A DNA stretch of 64,000 nucleotides from Deferribacteres bacterium (GCA_023395255.1 JAEWZN010000002.1:21255-85254), one strand, 5' to 3'. Counted from the first letter of the stretch, positions 39,050 through 47,736 are shown. The notes: generated from the letters alone by a model not told the origin. Program-made: numbers and translations.

Positions 39050-39463
39050 ATGCAGACCGCCGGGCAGACTACAGCAATACCCTTTACTGAGAGGCGCAAG
39101 GCAAAACTTATACCTGTATCGGAAATAAGGTTCTGTGACAGGGTGTACCGATACCCGGAAGATTTTCCCGCAGAAGTGATAACTAAGCTCATCGAGCTTG
39201 TGGCTCATGATGAAATCAACATGAAAGAGCTTAATTATCTGCACCTTGTTCTGATAGAACTGCCGAAAACAGCGGCAGAGCAGCGCAAAAGCGCATTCCC
39301 TTTTTCAGACATGCAGGAGCAGGACTTCGCCGAAGGCGGACTGAGCTTTGCGGAATATGTGGATTACCAGATAGAACGCATGAAAAGACTGGCCGAAAAC
39401 GGAATAGGCGAGGACTACTCCAGAAGGATTCGCGAGCTTCTGCTCCGTTTCAGGAACCTCTGA
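39050..39463 (+). CDS. Uncharacterised 137-aa protein behind a sigma54-type promoter
   Basis: A soluble 137-aa protein. The N-terminal TERRKAKLIPVSEIRFCDRVYRYPEDFPAEVITKLIELV suggests strands followed by a helix; the rest is helical with a charged C-terminus (RIRELLLRFRNL). No known family is recognised. The start is preceded by a weak AGGATAAGAG. Its promoter matches the RpoN consensus, so transcription should depend on an enhancer-binding activator; in related bacteria RpoN often drives flagellar, nitrogen or stress genes. Function unknown. Confidence 0.6.
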   Translation: MQTAGQTTAIPFTERRKAKLIPVSEIRFCDRVYRYPEDFPAEVITKLIELVAHDEINMKELNYLHLVLIELPKTAAEQRKSAFPFSDMQEQDFAEGGLSFAEYVDYQIERMKRLAENGIGEDYSRRIRELLLRFRNL

Positions 39464-39580
39464 TAAGGTTCCGCCCGCTCCGCCTCTCTTTGTGAGGGCG
39501 CGTATATAAAATTGCGGCAGCGGGGAAACATTAACTGCGGCGTCGAAAGCGTGGTTGCAAAATCACGTAAATACTGTCCT

Positions 39581-39602
39581 GGGGGTGCAGCGATGCGCCC
39601 CC
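39581..39602. terminator. Terminator hairpin between converging genes
   Basis: GGGGGTGC (39581-39588) pairs with GCGCCCCC (39595-39602), with one G/T pair, ten bases before the addA stop. A weaker hairpin, CGCCTC with GAGGGCG, lies near 39480-39500. The rest of 39464-39580 shows nothing recognisable. Confidence 0.6.
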
Positions 39603-39611
39603 TTCCTAATT

Positions 39612-42569
39612 TCAGTTAATCCCTATCCACTCCAGCCTGCCGGAAACGAAGTTTACCAGATATTTTTTCACGGGCTTTCTGTAAAGCTTTGAGAGAATAT
39701 CGGCGTATCCGTTTATCTGTTCCGTGTATTCCGCCATCATTTTTGATGTTATGTCGCCTGTTTTGAAATCCAGACAGTAGACAGCTTCGTCTTTGACAGA
39801 GTAAAAGTCCACTGTTTTTATCCCTTCCTCATCCGAGAAACTTCTTTCACGGAAAATTTCGGCGTTCAGTGTTATTTCCTGAAAAAACGGATCAGAATAC
39901 AGCATCAACAGTGCGTTTTTTATCCTCTCCTGATCATCACTGCCCAGATACGGCGAATGCTTCATAACTGTGAAGCGGGCTGTTTCTTCCGCCTCCTGCT
40001 CACTGAAATGCACACCGAGAAAGATCGCCTCATGCAGTGCTGTTCCGAATATTTCGCCCTGGAAGTCCGTACTTTCCTCTGTGATGGGGTATTCGGGAAC
40101 AGGGCGGGGAGTAAACTTTTCCGCTCTGCGTTTTTTTTCTTCCGCCTGCGGCGAGAATGTTTTTCTGTATTTTGTGCCTATTGTCAGAGGTATTTCCGCA
40201 TTGTTCGCCAGAAGCTGCTCCAGCGAGTTTGCCGAAGGCTCCTCTTTAACGGGGATGTAAAGCTCGCGCTTTGCCCTTGTGACAGCAACGTAAAGCAGGT
40301 TAAGTCTGTCATGGTAGGTGGCTTTTTCTTCTGCTTCGTAAGCCTCGCGGAAGCTGCCGCTGACAAAACCGTTCAGCTTTTCGCCGTGGTTGAATATTAT
40401 GCTGTCTGCCAGCATGGAGTCGCTTTCAGAGTAAAATATCATCCGCGAGTTATTGGCGTTGGGTTTTACGCTGATTTCAAGGTCGGCAATGATAACCGCT
40501 TCAAATTCAAGACCCTTCGATTTATGGACAGTCATAACCGTCACCGCGTCAGACTTTCCGGCGGAGAGGGCGTTTTCGGATTCTGCTCTGCGCCTGAACT
40601 CCTCAAAAAAGGCGGGAAGATTGGCTGTCACAGGGATATAAGCCGCTATGTCGCAAAGCTTTTTGAAGTTTGCGTCCCCCTCGAACCTTTCGGCGAGGTA
40701 AAACTCATTCACAGCCATTGCGAAGGCTGAGCGTCCGTTCTGTCCGTTTATTTTTTCTGCGAACTCTTTCAGCTCTTCCCTGATTTTTTCACAGAAGCCT
40801 TCCTGAGCCGCCTCCTCAGCGGAGTTCACCGCTGGTTCCGTCATGCGGAAGGAAAATGCGCTGAGGCTGTCTCCGTAAAATATATGGCTGAAAATGTTCA
40901 TTATTATTTTAAACGGCGCGCTGTCCGTGAGTTTCTGCCTTGTTTCACTCCGTGCCGATATGCCGTTCCCGTTCAGATATTCGGTGCATGTGTCCGCCTT
41001 GAGGTTGGTTTCTGTGAGCACAGCGATTTCTGATGCTCTGAAACCTCGCTCCAGAAGGTCGTTCACGCATCCGAGGATATACTCCTCATTGCTGTCCTTT
41101 TCGATAATTTCCACACTGACATAACCTTCGTCAGGGCTGTTGCCTTTCTGCTCTGTATAGCGGAAGGTTTCATCTTTCAGTTTGCTGAAAAGCAGGTTTG
41201 CAAACTCCATGACCGCATTTGCGCTCCGGTAGTTTACATCAAGCTGGCGTTCTGTTATGAAGTCGCTGTAGCTCTCTGTAACAGTATCAAAAAGGCGGCT
41301 TTCGCCACCTCTGAACCTGTAAAGGGTCTGTTTAGGGTCGCCCACATAGAAAAACGATTTAACCGCATCCTGCTGACCGACACCTGCAAGCGCCTGCTGT
41401 ACAAGTGGTTCCAGAATTTTCCACTGAGCAAGGCTCGTATCCTGAAACTCATCAATAAGGATGTGGAGTATGCGCCCGTCCAGACGGAAGTAAAGGTATT
41501 CCGTATCTTCGGCAATGCTGTTTTCCACCAGCATGCTGTATGCCTTCATTGTTATGTCTGTGAATGTGAGTACATTGCGGGATTTTTTCAGCCGTTCAAC
41601 CTCGGCAAAGAAGAGGGTGTAAAACTTTACGGAAAGGCGGATCATCAGCTCGCCTTTCGCCTCAAGGCATCTGCCTATGTTTTCTGTGACTTCGCTGTAG
41701 GCTTTTTTCTGTGTTTCGGTGTATTCAAAGGTTTTGAAATAGCCGACAGCCGGGTCACACGCGGCGTAAAGGGTTGTTCCGCTTATTTTTTTAAAGTCAC
41801 CGCCTGCTGCGAGGCCTTCCGCCTGTTTTTTCTGGTTTCCGTTGAGCTTTGAGGCGAGCAGTTCGGTTCCGAAGGAGCGTGATGCGGCAACTGTCTGCTG
41901 TTTATAGAAGTTTACGCCGTCAATGAGGGCAGTGAAGCTTTCCTGTGATGTTCTGTATTTTTCGGCAAGCAGAGGGAGGCCGATAAGCTGATTCTCAAAG
42001 TTTGACTGCTGTTTGCGTATCTCATCCATCAGTGCTTTCGGTGTCTGCTCCAGTGCGCGGGCGGCATTTTTCAGCATATCCCCGGTTTCCGCTGCAAAGA
42101 GCTGGAATGTTCTGAAAAACGCTTCCGCTTCAAGCTCTTCCTTCTCCTTATCCTGAATTATTGAAAAACCGGGCCGGACATTTGCTTCAAACGGAAACTG
42201 GGATATTATACGGTTTATGAATGAGTCTATGGTGCGTATGCGCATCTGGGAAAAGTTTTTCAGCACATAGTCCCGCACGGGCCTTGCCTTTTCTTCAAGT
42301 TCTTCATCCGTAAGGTTATTATGCTGGCGGAGGATCTCTCTTTCCCCTTTAAAGTCGGCTCTGTTGCCGTCTGCGAGGGCGTTCAGCACCTGAATTATCC
42401 TTTCCTGCATTTCTGCTGTGGCCTTCACTGTGAAGGTGAGGCAGAGAATCTGTTCCATCTGCGCACCGCTGAGCAGCAGGTTTATGTACCGAAGGGAGAG
42501 GTTAAAGGTTTTCCCTGTTCCGGCGGATGCTACAAGAGCAATATTACGTTTATTATCAAGATTCTGCAT
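39612..42569 (-). CDS. addA: AddA-like UvrD/Rep-family helicase-nuclease
   Basis: A 985-aa superfamily 1A DNA helicase with a C-terminal nuclease domain. The Walker A motif ASAGTGKTFNLSLRY is at the start. Motif II is IDEFQDTS, followed by GDPKQTLYRFRGGE (motif III), MTVHKSKGLEFE (motif V) and LYVAVTRAKRELY (motif VI). The C-terminal CLDFKTGDI fits the PD-(D/E)xK core of AddA. With AddB it would resect double-strand breaks for RecA. I chose ATG 42569, which overlaps the addB stop (TGATG) and has GGGAG upstream, over a GTG 15 bases earlier. It is shorter than Bacillus AddA (1232 aa), resembling the forms in proteobacteria and Deferribacterota. Confidence 0.88.
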   Translation of the reverse strand: MQNLDNKRNIALVASAGTGKTFNLSLRYINLLLSGAQMEQILCLTFTVKATAEMQERIIQVLNALADGNRADFKGEREILRQHNNLTDEELEEKARPVRDYVLKNFSQMRIRTIDSFINRIISQFPFEANVRPGFSIIQDKEKEELEAEAFFRTFQLFAAETGDMLKNAARALEQTPKALMDEIRKQQSNFENQLIGLPLLAEKYRTSQESFTALIDGVNFYKQQTVAASRSFGTELLASKLNGNQKKQAEGLAAGGDFKKISGTTLYAACDPAVGYFKTFEYTETQKKAYSEVTENIGRCLEAKGELMIRLSVKFYTLFFAEVERLKKSRNVLTFTDITMKAYSMLVENSIAEDTEYLYFRLDGRILHILIDEFQDTSLAQWKILEPLVQQALAGVGQQDAVKSFFYVGDPKQTLYRFRGGESRLFDTVTESYSDFITERQLDVNYRSANAVMEFANLLFSKLKDETFRYTEQKGNSPDEGYVSVEIIEKDSNEEYILGCVNDLLERGFRASEIAVLTETNLKADTCTEYLNGNGISARSETRQKLTDSAPFKIIMNIFSHIFYGDSLSAFSFRMTEPAVNSAEEAAQEGFCEKIREELKEFAEKINGQNGRSAFAMAVNEFYLAERFEGDANFKKLCDIAAYIPVTANLPAFFEEFRRRAESENALSAGKSDAVTVMTVHKSKGLEFEAVIIADLEISVKPNANNSRMIFYSESDSMLADSIIFNHGEKLNGFVSGSFREAYEAEEKATYHDRLNLLYVAVTRAKRELYIPVKEEPSANSLEQLLANNAEIPLTIGTKYRKTFSPQAEEKKRRAEKFTPRPVPEYPITEESTDFQGEIFGTALHEAIFLGVHFSEQEAEETARFTVMKHSPYLGSDDQERIKNALLMLYSDPFFQEITLNAEIFRERSFSDEEGIKTVDFYSVKDEAVYCLDFKTGDITSKMMAEYTEQINGYADILSKLYRKPVKKYLVNFVSGRLEWIGIN

Positions 42570-45178
42570 CAGCTTCTCCCGCACAGATCGGAGTAATCGC
42601 AGTATTTGCAGTCCGCCTGTTTGTCTGTTCTGGGATAAGACTGCTCAGGGTCGGCTATCCGGTTGAGCAGACCGTCCAGAAACTCCCTGAACTCATCCAT
42701 GCAGCTTACATCGAATGCTTTGACGGTTCTGAACTCTTTTTTTATGTCATACCAAAGGATTTCATCAGGCAAGTGCCCGTGTTTGTGCATAAAAAGCAAA
42801 GCGTAGAGCGGCATCTGAACATCTTTTATTTTCTCAGGCTTAAAGTCTCTGAAATCTTTGACAGTTTTGAGTTTATAGTCGATTATAGCCGTTCTGCCGC
42901 TGTTTTCGTCTGTTCTGTCCAGCCTGCCTTTCAGGCGCATTCCGTTTATCTCCGCTTCTAAGTCATCCTCTTCCGTCTTGGGGCGCCAGCCCTCCTCAAA
43001 ACGGCTTATTTCATTCACAGCAAAGTAGTAAAGCCTTTCAGCCAAATCCTGAACCTGCTCTCTTTCAAGGGGATTTGTCCTGTAAGCGTCAAACCTGCCC
43101 ATTGCTTCCAGAAAACCGCTGTATATGCGGCTGTGGAGCTCTTCCGCACTTTCAGGCAGACCTGCGGAGTAAATATTTTCAAGAACACTGTGCACTGCCT
43201 TGCCGTATTCATATGGCGGAATGGAGTCCTCCGGTCTGTCTGCGGGCTTGAGGCCGATTATATATTTTGCGTAAAACCTGTACGGACAGGTGATATAATC
43301 ATTGAGCATTGTGGCTGATATGCCTCGTCTTTTCAGCTTGCCCCCTATTCCCACATCCGGCCTGAAGGAGCTGACTTCATGAAGTTTCAGGCCTTTTTCC
43401 GATGTGCTGAATATGCGGAAGCCTGATGAGGAGTACTGGCGGATAATCAGCCTTCTTTTTATTATGAGCTCTTCCAGAAACGGGCTTCTGTATGATGCGC
43501 CCTTATCACGGGAAATGCATGATATGAAAGCGAATTTACTTTTAGCTATTATCTGGCTCATATAGTTTTTGATGAGGTGCTCCCTGTCCTGAAATGTTGG
43601 CAGGCGGAGGTTTCTGCGGATTTCCGTGTTCAGAAACAGATCCTTGTCACTGGAAGGCGGGAAAACATCGGCATTCATATTGGGAATAAAAACCGCATCG
43701 AAATGCATGTTTCTTGTTTCCAGCAGCCCCATAACCGTTACCTCACCCCCCGGACGGTGAAAACCTATGCGCGCAAGCCCGCCCATTAGCTGTTTGAGGG
43801 CGGTGTGCATGGGGAAGACATCTGTCACCGGTGCGTAAACGGTTCTGAGTCTTTTCAGTTCTTTAATGACCAGAGTTCCGTGCTGTTTCTCCCTCTCGTC
43901 ATCAGAGTTTTCAAGGAAAATTTCCGCAAGATCCATCAGCTTCTTAGCCGCATCAGGCAGAGTTGTGTGGGTTCCATTGAAGAAGGGCGCAAGCACTTTG
44001 CGCACGGATGAGAACCCCGCTGTTTCCTCAAGGGACACTGCAAGCCGTTTCATGGTTATCAGGTCTTTCAGCCTTTCTGCGAGTGATGAAAACCCGGTTA
44101 TCTTTTTCAGAAACGGCTGTGCGGCGAGTTTTTCCATTGTTTCTATGCCGATCAGACCGCCGGAGAGCATGTTTTCTTCCGCGGCCTGTCTGATTATGTC
44201 CGCAGTATGGTATATTTCAGAGTATGTTCCGTCTGTCCCTGCCGTAATATTGAAAAGGTTATAAATATCATGTTCTATGAAGTAAGCCTTCATCTTTTCA
44301 TCAGGCAGAATCACTGCCATACGCTTAAAATCGATCCCTTTTGCTGCAGTTTCATATATTTTCTCGACAATGAGTTCGTATTCTTCCAACCGTGACCCGG
44401 TTTCCGCCGCTTCGATGCCTGCTGACTGCAAAGCTTGCTCATCATCCGGCACGGTAATATTCAGAGTTTCTTCAATCTCTTTATGGTTAATTGTTTTTTC
44501 GCCGATAAAGTGGAAAAACAGATGTACGGAGCAGGTTTCTGCCAGCATTTTGAGCGTCCGCATCTCATGCCGGGTTAGAAAGCCTGTGACAAGGAACACA
44601 TAATCTGTGAACCTCTCTGCAAAGAACTGATTAAACTGAGGATTGTCGAACATTTCTGAGGAATCCCACAGTCCGTTTTCGTCCAGAATTTCTGCATAAG
44701 CCGTCCAGAGGGCGTAAAGGATGTGTGTCTGGCGTTCATAGTCAGTGTAGAGGGAGTGCTTAGCAAGCTCCTCCACCGTTATAAGCTCACCCTTGATCTC
44801 CCTGAAAAAGCGGAAAAACGCGCTTCCCGTTTCGGCAAAGGTGATGAAGTTTTCCATGAAGTCCGGATCTGTGCGCTTGAACAGGGCGAGTTTCTCATCC
44901 GTGCTGAGGCGTTCTGCCGCCTGTTTCATGTAGAAGTGCCTGAGCTCCTGCGGAACAACAGGTTTTTCGGTGCGAAAAAGATAGCTGTTAAATTCCGGAA
45001 TGCTCAGGATAACGGGTGATTTTTCCGATTTGCTGAGCCTGAGTGCCAGCGAGCGTTTGTTCCTGCCTGTGGGCAGAACGCAGCAGACCTCGCCGCTGAG
45101 GAGTCCGGCATCCTTAAGATATTCCGAGATAACGGGAATAACTGGCTTTCCCGAAGGGGTTCTGAATGTATGAATCAT
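42569..45178 (-). CDS. addB: AddB-like nuclease with iron-sulphur Cys pattern
   Basis: An 869-aa partner of AddA. The C-terminal PD-(D/E)xK nuclease is visible as GRLDRTDENSGRTAIIDYKLK. Four cysteines that would hold a 4Fe-4S cluster are present: one in YITCPYRFYAKYIIGLK and three in CKYCDYSDLC at the very end. The N-terminal half is an inactivated helicase-like fold without a clear Walker A, as usual for AddB of this type. The start ATG 45178 lacks a Shine-Dalgarno but lies directly after a predicted -10 box. It is coupled to addA by TGATG. Confidence 0.87.
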   Translation of the reverse strand: MIHTFRTPSGKPVIPVISEYLKDAGLLSGEVCCVLPTGRNKRSLALRLSKSEKSPVILSIPEFNSYLFRTEKPVVPQELRHFYMKQAAERLSTDEKLALFKRTDPDFMENFITFAETGSAFFRFFREIKGELITVEELAKHSLYTDYERQTHILYALWTAYAEILDENGLWDSSEMFDNPQFNQFFAERFTDYVFLVTGFLTRHEMRTLKMLAETCSVHLFFHFIGEKTINHKEIEETLNITVPDDEQALQSAGIEAAETGSRLEEYELIVEKIYETAAKGIDFKRMAVILPDEKMKAYFIEHDIYNLFNITAGTDGTYSEIYHTADIIRQAAEENMLSGGLIGIETMEKLAAQPFLKKITGFSSLAERLKDLITMKRLAVSLEETAGFSSVRKVLAPFFNGTHTTLPDAAKKLMDLAEIFLENSDDEREKQHGTLVIKELKRLRTVYAPVTDVFPMHTALKQLMGGLARIGFHRPGGEVTVMGLLETRNMHFDAVFIPNMNADVFPPSSDKDLFLNTEIRRNLRLPTFQDREHLIKNYMSQIIAKSKFAFISCISRDKGASYRSPFLEELIIKRRLIIRQYSSSGFRIFSTSEKGLKLHEVSSFRPDVGIGGKLKRRGISATMLNDYITCPYRFYAKYIIGLKPADRPEDSIPPYEYGKAVHSVLENIYSAGLPESAEELHSRIYSGFLEAMGRFDAYRTNPLEREQVQDLAERLYYFAVNEISRFEEGWRPKTEEDDLEAEINGMRLKGRLDRTDENSGRTAIIDYKLKTVKDFRDFKPEKIKDVQMPLYALLFMHKHGHLPDEILWYDIKKEFRTVKAFDVSCMDEFREFLDGLLNRIADPEQSYPRTDKQADCKYCDYSDLCGRS

Positions 45179-45184
45179 AAGCCG

Positions 45185-45214
45185 ATTTTAACATCCGGCG
45201 GGAGCATTGTTCAA
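45185..45214 (-). promoter_or_regulatory. Promoter of addB-addA (leaderless type)
   Basis: Minus strand TTGAAC (45214-45209), 18 bases, TAAAAT (45190-45185). Only six bases separate the -10 box from the ATG at 45178, so transcription would start at or next to the initiation codon. Confidence 0.55.
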
Positions 45215-45219
45215 TATGA

Positions 45220-46275
45220 TTATTTTTTTTCAAGCTGTCCGAGGATGTCTTTCACTTCCGCAAACACCATATCAGGAGTTATGTCCTTCATGCAGGAGTG
45301 ATCCGTTTTTTTCGGAAAGCTGCCGTCTTTTATGCAGGGGGAGCATTTTTTCTCAAGCCAGATATAGCGGCTGAGGTGGTTTGTGATCGGGTATCTGTTC
45401 AGCGGGCATGTGGGGCCGAATATGGAGACAACCGGGATTCCCGCCGCCGCACCCAGAATCATTGCCCCGCCGTCGTTGGCAATGAGCATAGCGCAGCGTT
45501 TCAGCGCGGCGTAAGAGCCCGCGACCGGTATTTTTCCGCAGAGGTTTTTCACCCTTGATTCGTCAAAACTGCTTGTGTCCAGCAGTTCCTTATCACTTCT
45601 GGAGCCTATCACAAGGACATTGCAGTCCGTTTCCGCGGTAATTTTTTTGATCAGTTCAAGATACCCGCGCCAGCGTCTGAGGTCGTCCTCGGTTTTCATT
45701 CCGGAGCGTCCGCCGGGAGCCACTGCGATAACTTTTTTGTCAAAAAGGCTGCCTGAGAGATTTCTGATCCTTTCCGGCTCCGCCTCGCTGTGGTAGACAT
45801 TCATGGCGTGTCCGTCCGGTTTGAACCCTTCGGCCAGCTTGCAGAGCTCTATATATGCGTCAACATCGTGAAACTCGTCCCCGTTTGTGAGCATTCGGGT
45901 GAGGTGCTTGCTTTTTCCTTCGCTGAACCCGAATCTTTCGGGAACACCAGCGTTTTTTGCCGCATTATCCCATGCGCCTTCCCGCTGCATAATGAAAATC
46001 TTCTCGGCTCTGAATGACTTTATCAGGTTTGTGACCTTGAGAACGGTTTTCATCCGGGCAATCATCCCGCCAGTGTAAAAAGCATCGTCATCAAAGGTTA
46101 TAAGCCTGTCAATATTAGGATTTCCAAGAAGAGCAGCCTCGCAGGTTTTGCCTATGATATAGATGATTTCTTCATGGGGAAAGGATTTGCGGTATGCTCT
46201 CAATGCCGGGGTGGTCATTATTGTGTCCCCCAGTGCGCCGAGTTTGAAAAAAACGGTGACAGGCCTTCTGCTCAA
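45220..46275 (-). CDS. Glycosyltransferase family 9 (heptosyltransferase-like)
   Basis: A 351-aa enzyme of the ADP-heptose:LPS heptosyltransferase family. The N-terminal FFKLGALGDTIMTTPALRAYRK, with the conserved catalytic Asp of GALGD, and the C-terminal NDGGAMILGAAAGIPVVSIFGPTCPLNRYPI are characteristic. It acts on the cytosolic side of the inner membrane, building lipopolysaccharide core. A late cluster of Cys (KKCSPCIKDGSF, HSCM) is common in family 9 members of unknown acceptor. The start is TTG 46275 with GGAG six bases upstream; no ATG gives this N-terminus. It lies upstream of addB but has a separate promoter situation. Confidence 0.88.
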   Translation of the reverse strand: MSRRPVTVFFKLGALGDTIMTTPALRAYRKSFPHEEIIYIIGKTCEAALLGNPNIDRLITFDDDAFYTGGMIARMKTVLKVTNLIKSFRAEKIFIMQREGAWDNAAKNAGVPERFGFSEGKSKHLTRMLTNGDEFHDVDAYIELCKLAEGFKPDGHAMNVYHSEAEPERIRNLSGSLFDKKVIAVAPGGRSGMKTEDDLRRWRGYLELIKKITAETDCNVLVIGSRSDKELLDTSSFDESRVKNLCGKIPVAGSYAALKRCAMLIANDGGAMILGAAAGIPVVSIFGPTCPLNRYPITNHLSRYIWLEKKCSPCIKDGSFPKKTDHSCMKDITPDMVFAEVKDILGQLEKK

Positions 46276-46388
46276 GCTGTACTCCGGTATCTTAGTGAAG
46301 ATTAAAGAATTTTATACTCAACTTAAAAATTTGGGAAGAAGTTATTGAAAGGAGATAACAAAAAAGACAAAGTCGCAGGTGTAAACTA
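46276..46388. other. Gene-free stretch upstream of the sigma54 locus
   Basis: Part of the 278-base gap 46276-46553. It is AT-rich, with an isolated ribosome-binding-like GGAGATAAC near 46351, but no open frame follows it. Nothing else recognised. Confidence 0.4.
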
Positions 46389-46436
46389 GTGTGCAGCTAT
46401 GAAATGCCTGCACACCGGTGTGCAGAAACTGCACAG
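46389..46436. promoter_or_regulatory. Array of four palindromic half-sites (putative enhancer)
   Basis: GTGTGCAG at 46389-46396 and 46418-46425, and its inverse CTGCACA(C/G) at 46408-46415 and 46429-46436. The two central ones form a perfect 18-bp palindrome (46408-46425). The array is centred about 100 bases before the sigma54-type promoter, where enhancer-binding activators usually sit. Confidence 0.7.
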
Positions 46437-46501
46437 CGCGGACGGGATATATACTTCTGATTGATGTTTATCATAAAGCACTTACCTCAATTCTGCCGTT
46501 T

Positions 46502-46517
46502 TGGCATGGAATGCGCT
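46502..46517 (+). promoter_or_regulatory. Sigma54-type promoter
   Basis: TGGCATG at 46502-46508 and GCGCT at 46513-46517. GG (46503-46504) and GC (46515-46516) are ten bases apart. It is 37 bases before the ATG of the Gly/Cys-rich secreted protein. The -12 box is not perfect, but the upstream palindrome array supports it. Confidence 0.6.
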
Positions 46518-46553
46518 AAAAAGGCAGACTTTTAACATTAACGGAGGAAAGAA

Positions 46554-46928
46554 ATGAAAAAAGCAGTATTGTTAACACTTGCAGTAGTTTTGGCTGCCGG
46601 AATGGCTTTTGCCTATGGTCCGGGAGCAAAGGGTGGCAGAGGCGGTTTCGGCGGATGCGGCGGAGCAGGGTATCAGTCCCCCTGCGGCGGCGGTCCCTGC
46701 GGGTCTGCTGCGGCTGATTTTCAGCCCGTAACAGAGGAAGCGGCAAAGGCTGCTGTTGAAAAATACGTAGCGGAAAACTTCAAAGGCTTCAAAATTGATA
46801 AGTTTGACAAATTTGTTATGCCCAGAGGCGAGTCCTACCAGGCAACAGTTAAAGATGCCAACGGCAATACATTCTTCTTCCACGTAAGAATGGACGGTTC
46901 CGTTTTCGGCCCCATAACTGCAAACTAG
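46554..46928 (+). CDS. Secreted Gly/Cys-rich protein with PepSY-like domain
   Basis: A 124-aa protein with a Sec signal peptide (MKKAVLLTLAVVLAAGMAFA, cleavage about residue 20). A Gly/Cys-rich segment follows (GGRGGFGGCGGAG to PCGGGPCGS, three Cys). The C-terminal domain has a PepSY-like pattern: EEAAKAAVEKYVAENFKGF to YQATVKDANGNTFFFHVRMDGSVFGPI. The promoter is sigma54-type with an upstream palindrome array, an arrangement like zraP, a periplasmic metal-stress protein under the activator ZraR. Metal binding or envelope stress is therefore a reasonable inference but not shown. GGAGG precedes the ATG and a terminator follows. Confidence 0.75.
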   Translation: MKKAVLLTLAVVLAAGMAFAYGPGAKGGRGGFGGCGGAGYQSPCGGGPCGSAAADFQPVTEEAAKAAVEKYVAENFKGFKIDKFDKFVMPRGESYQATVKDANGNTFFFHVRMDGSVFGPITAN

Positions 46929-46944
46929 TTCAGCAAATTTGAAA

Positions 46945-46983
46945 CAGGCGGGAAGCTTTAACGGCTTCCTGTCTGTCTTTTTT
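46945..46983 (+). terminator. Terminator of the Gly/Cys-rich protein gene
   Basis: GGAAGC (46951-46956) pairs with GCTTCC (46964-46969), followed by a pyrimidine tract with TTTTTT (46978-46983). Confidence 0.7.
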
Positions 46984-47032
46984 CTCAAGAAAAATATCTT
47001 TCTGCCGATAAAGAATGAATAAGGAGAAAATC

Positions 47033-47233
47033 ATGGATCTTGCTTCACTCGCTTCCGGTTTTTCACAAATGAAACAGGCAGAATATGCCATGCAGGCATC
47101 AGTAGCCGTCGCAAGGAAGGCTCTGGATGTTCAGGAAAGTCAGGGCGCAGCAGCGCTTAAGCTTATTCAGTCCGCGGAACTGCCTAAAAATTCCGGCGGT
47201 GAAAAGGGCAACTTTTTTGATGCCATAGCCTGA
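47033..47233 (+). CDS. YjfB-family putative motility protein
   Basis: A 66-aa cytosolic helical protein that matches the YjfB_motility family (putative motility protein): MDLASLASGFSQMKQAEYAMQASVAVARKALDVQESQGAAALKLIQSA. In Bacillus yjfB belongs to the sigma-D flagellar regulon. ATG 47033 is chosen because AAGGAG lies just upstream. The gene ends one base before the convergent lipoprotein gene. A motility link also fits the chemoreceptor at 48376. Confidence 0.85.
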   Translation: MDLASLASGFSQMKQAEYAMQASVAVARKALDVQESQGAAALKLIQSAELPKNSGGEKGNFFDAIA

Positions 47234-47695
47234 TTATTTTTTCAGCTTGTGCGTGTGGGAGTAATTAAACTCAAAGTTCCCCAGATCTGAAGTTGCGTAA
47301 ACCTTGCCGTATATTTTCATCTCCGCGTCTTCTGCGAGATATGCCTTAATGAACTCCTGTCCTGCCCGCTTCGGATAAATTGTCATATTGAATGACAGGC
47401 TGCCGATGTTCTTTTCTTTGATCTGAAAGCTTTCATTGTCTGGGTTTTTGCCCGATGCGACAATTGATTTCCCCATCAGTATGTTGTATGTAAATCCAGT
47501 TATGTAGACAGGGAAAAGGTTATCGTTTTTGATTGAAAGATCAACATCCAGATCCACCTTGTCAAAGCTGAGTTTATTTTTGATGCTGACATTTTCGATT
47601 CGGACACTCACGTTGGAGGCGTAATAGTTTACCATCTGCGCACAGGCCGCGGCAAACAGCGTGATAATGAGTATTGGCAGCAGTTTTTTTATCAT
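47234..47695 (-). CDS. LEA type 2-like (WHy domain) lipoprotein
   Basis: A 153-aa protein with an N-terminal signal and a Cys after LFAAAC (residue 18), close to a lipobox though Ala replaces the usual Leu at -3. The mature part VSVRIENVSIKNKLSFDKVDLDVDLSIKNDNLFPVYITGFTYNILM has the immunoglobulin-like strands of the LEA-2/WHy family, which is found in bacterial envelope proteins and stress proteins. Function in bacteria is unclear. It abuts the YjfB gene end-on without space for a terminator. Confidence 0.7.
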   Translation of the reverse strand: MIKKLLPILIITLFAAACAQMVNYYASNVSVRIENVSIKNKLSFDKVDLDVDLSIKNDNLFPVYITGFTYNILMGKSIVASGKNPDNESFQIKEKNIGSLSFNMTIYPKRAGQEFIKAYLAEDAEMKIYGKVYATSDLGNFEFNYSHTHKLKK

Positions 47696-47736
47696 ATCTT
47701 CACCTTTCGGTGAGTATGATATTATTTAAAGCATGA

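Noticed and set aside
39500-39602. A riboswitch (c-di-GMP or cobalamin type) in the 39464-39611 gap
   Set aside because: GC-rich hairpins are present but none of the conserved core sequences of those classes could be matched.
39957-40730. 257-codon plus-strand frame inside addA
   Set aside because: Antisense to the conserved helicase and nuclease motifs of AddA; the translated Cys/Phe-rich product looks like a frame shadow.
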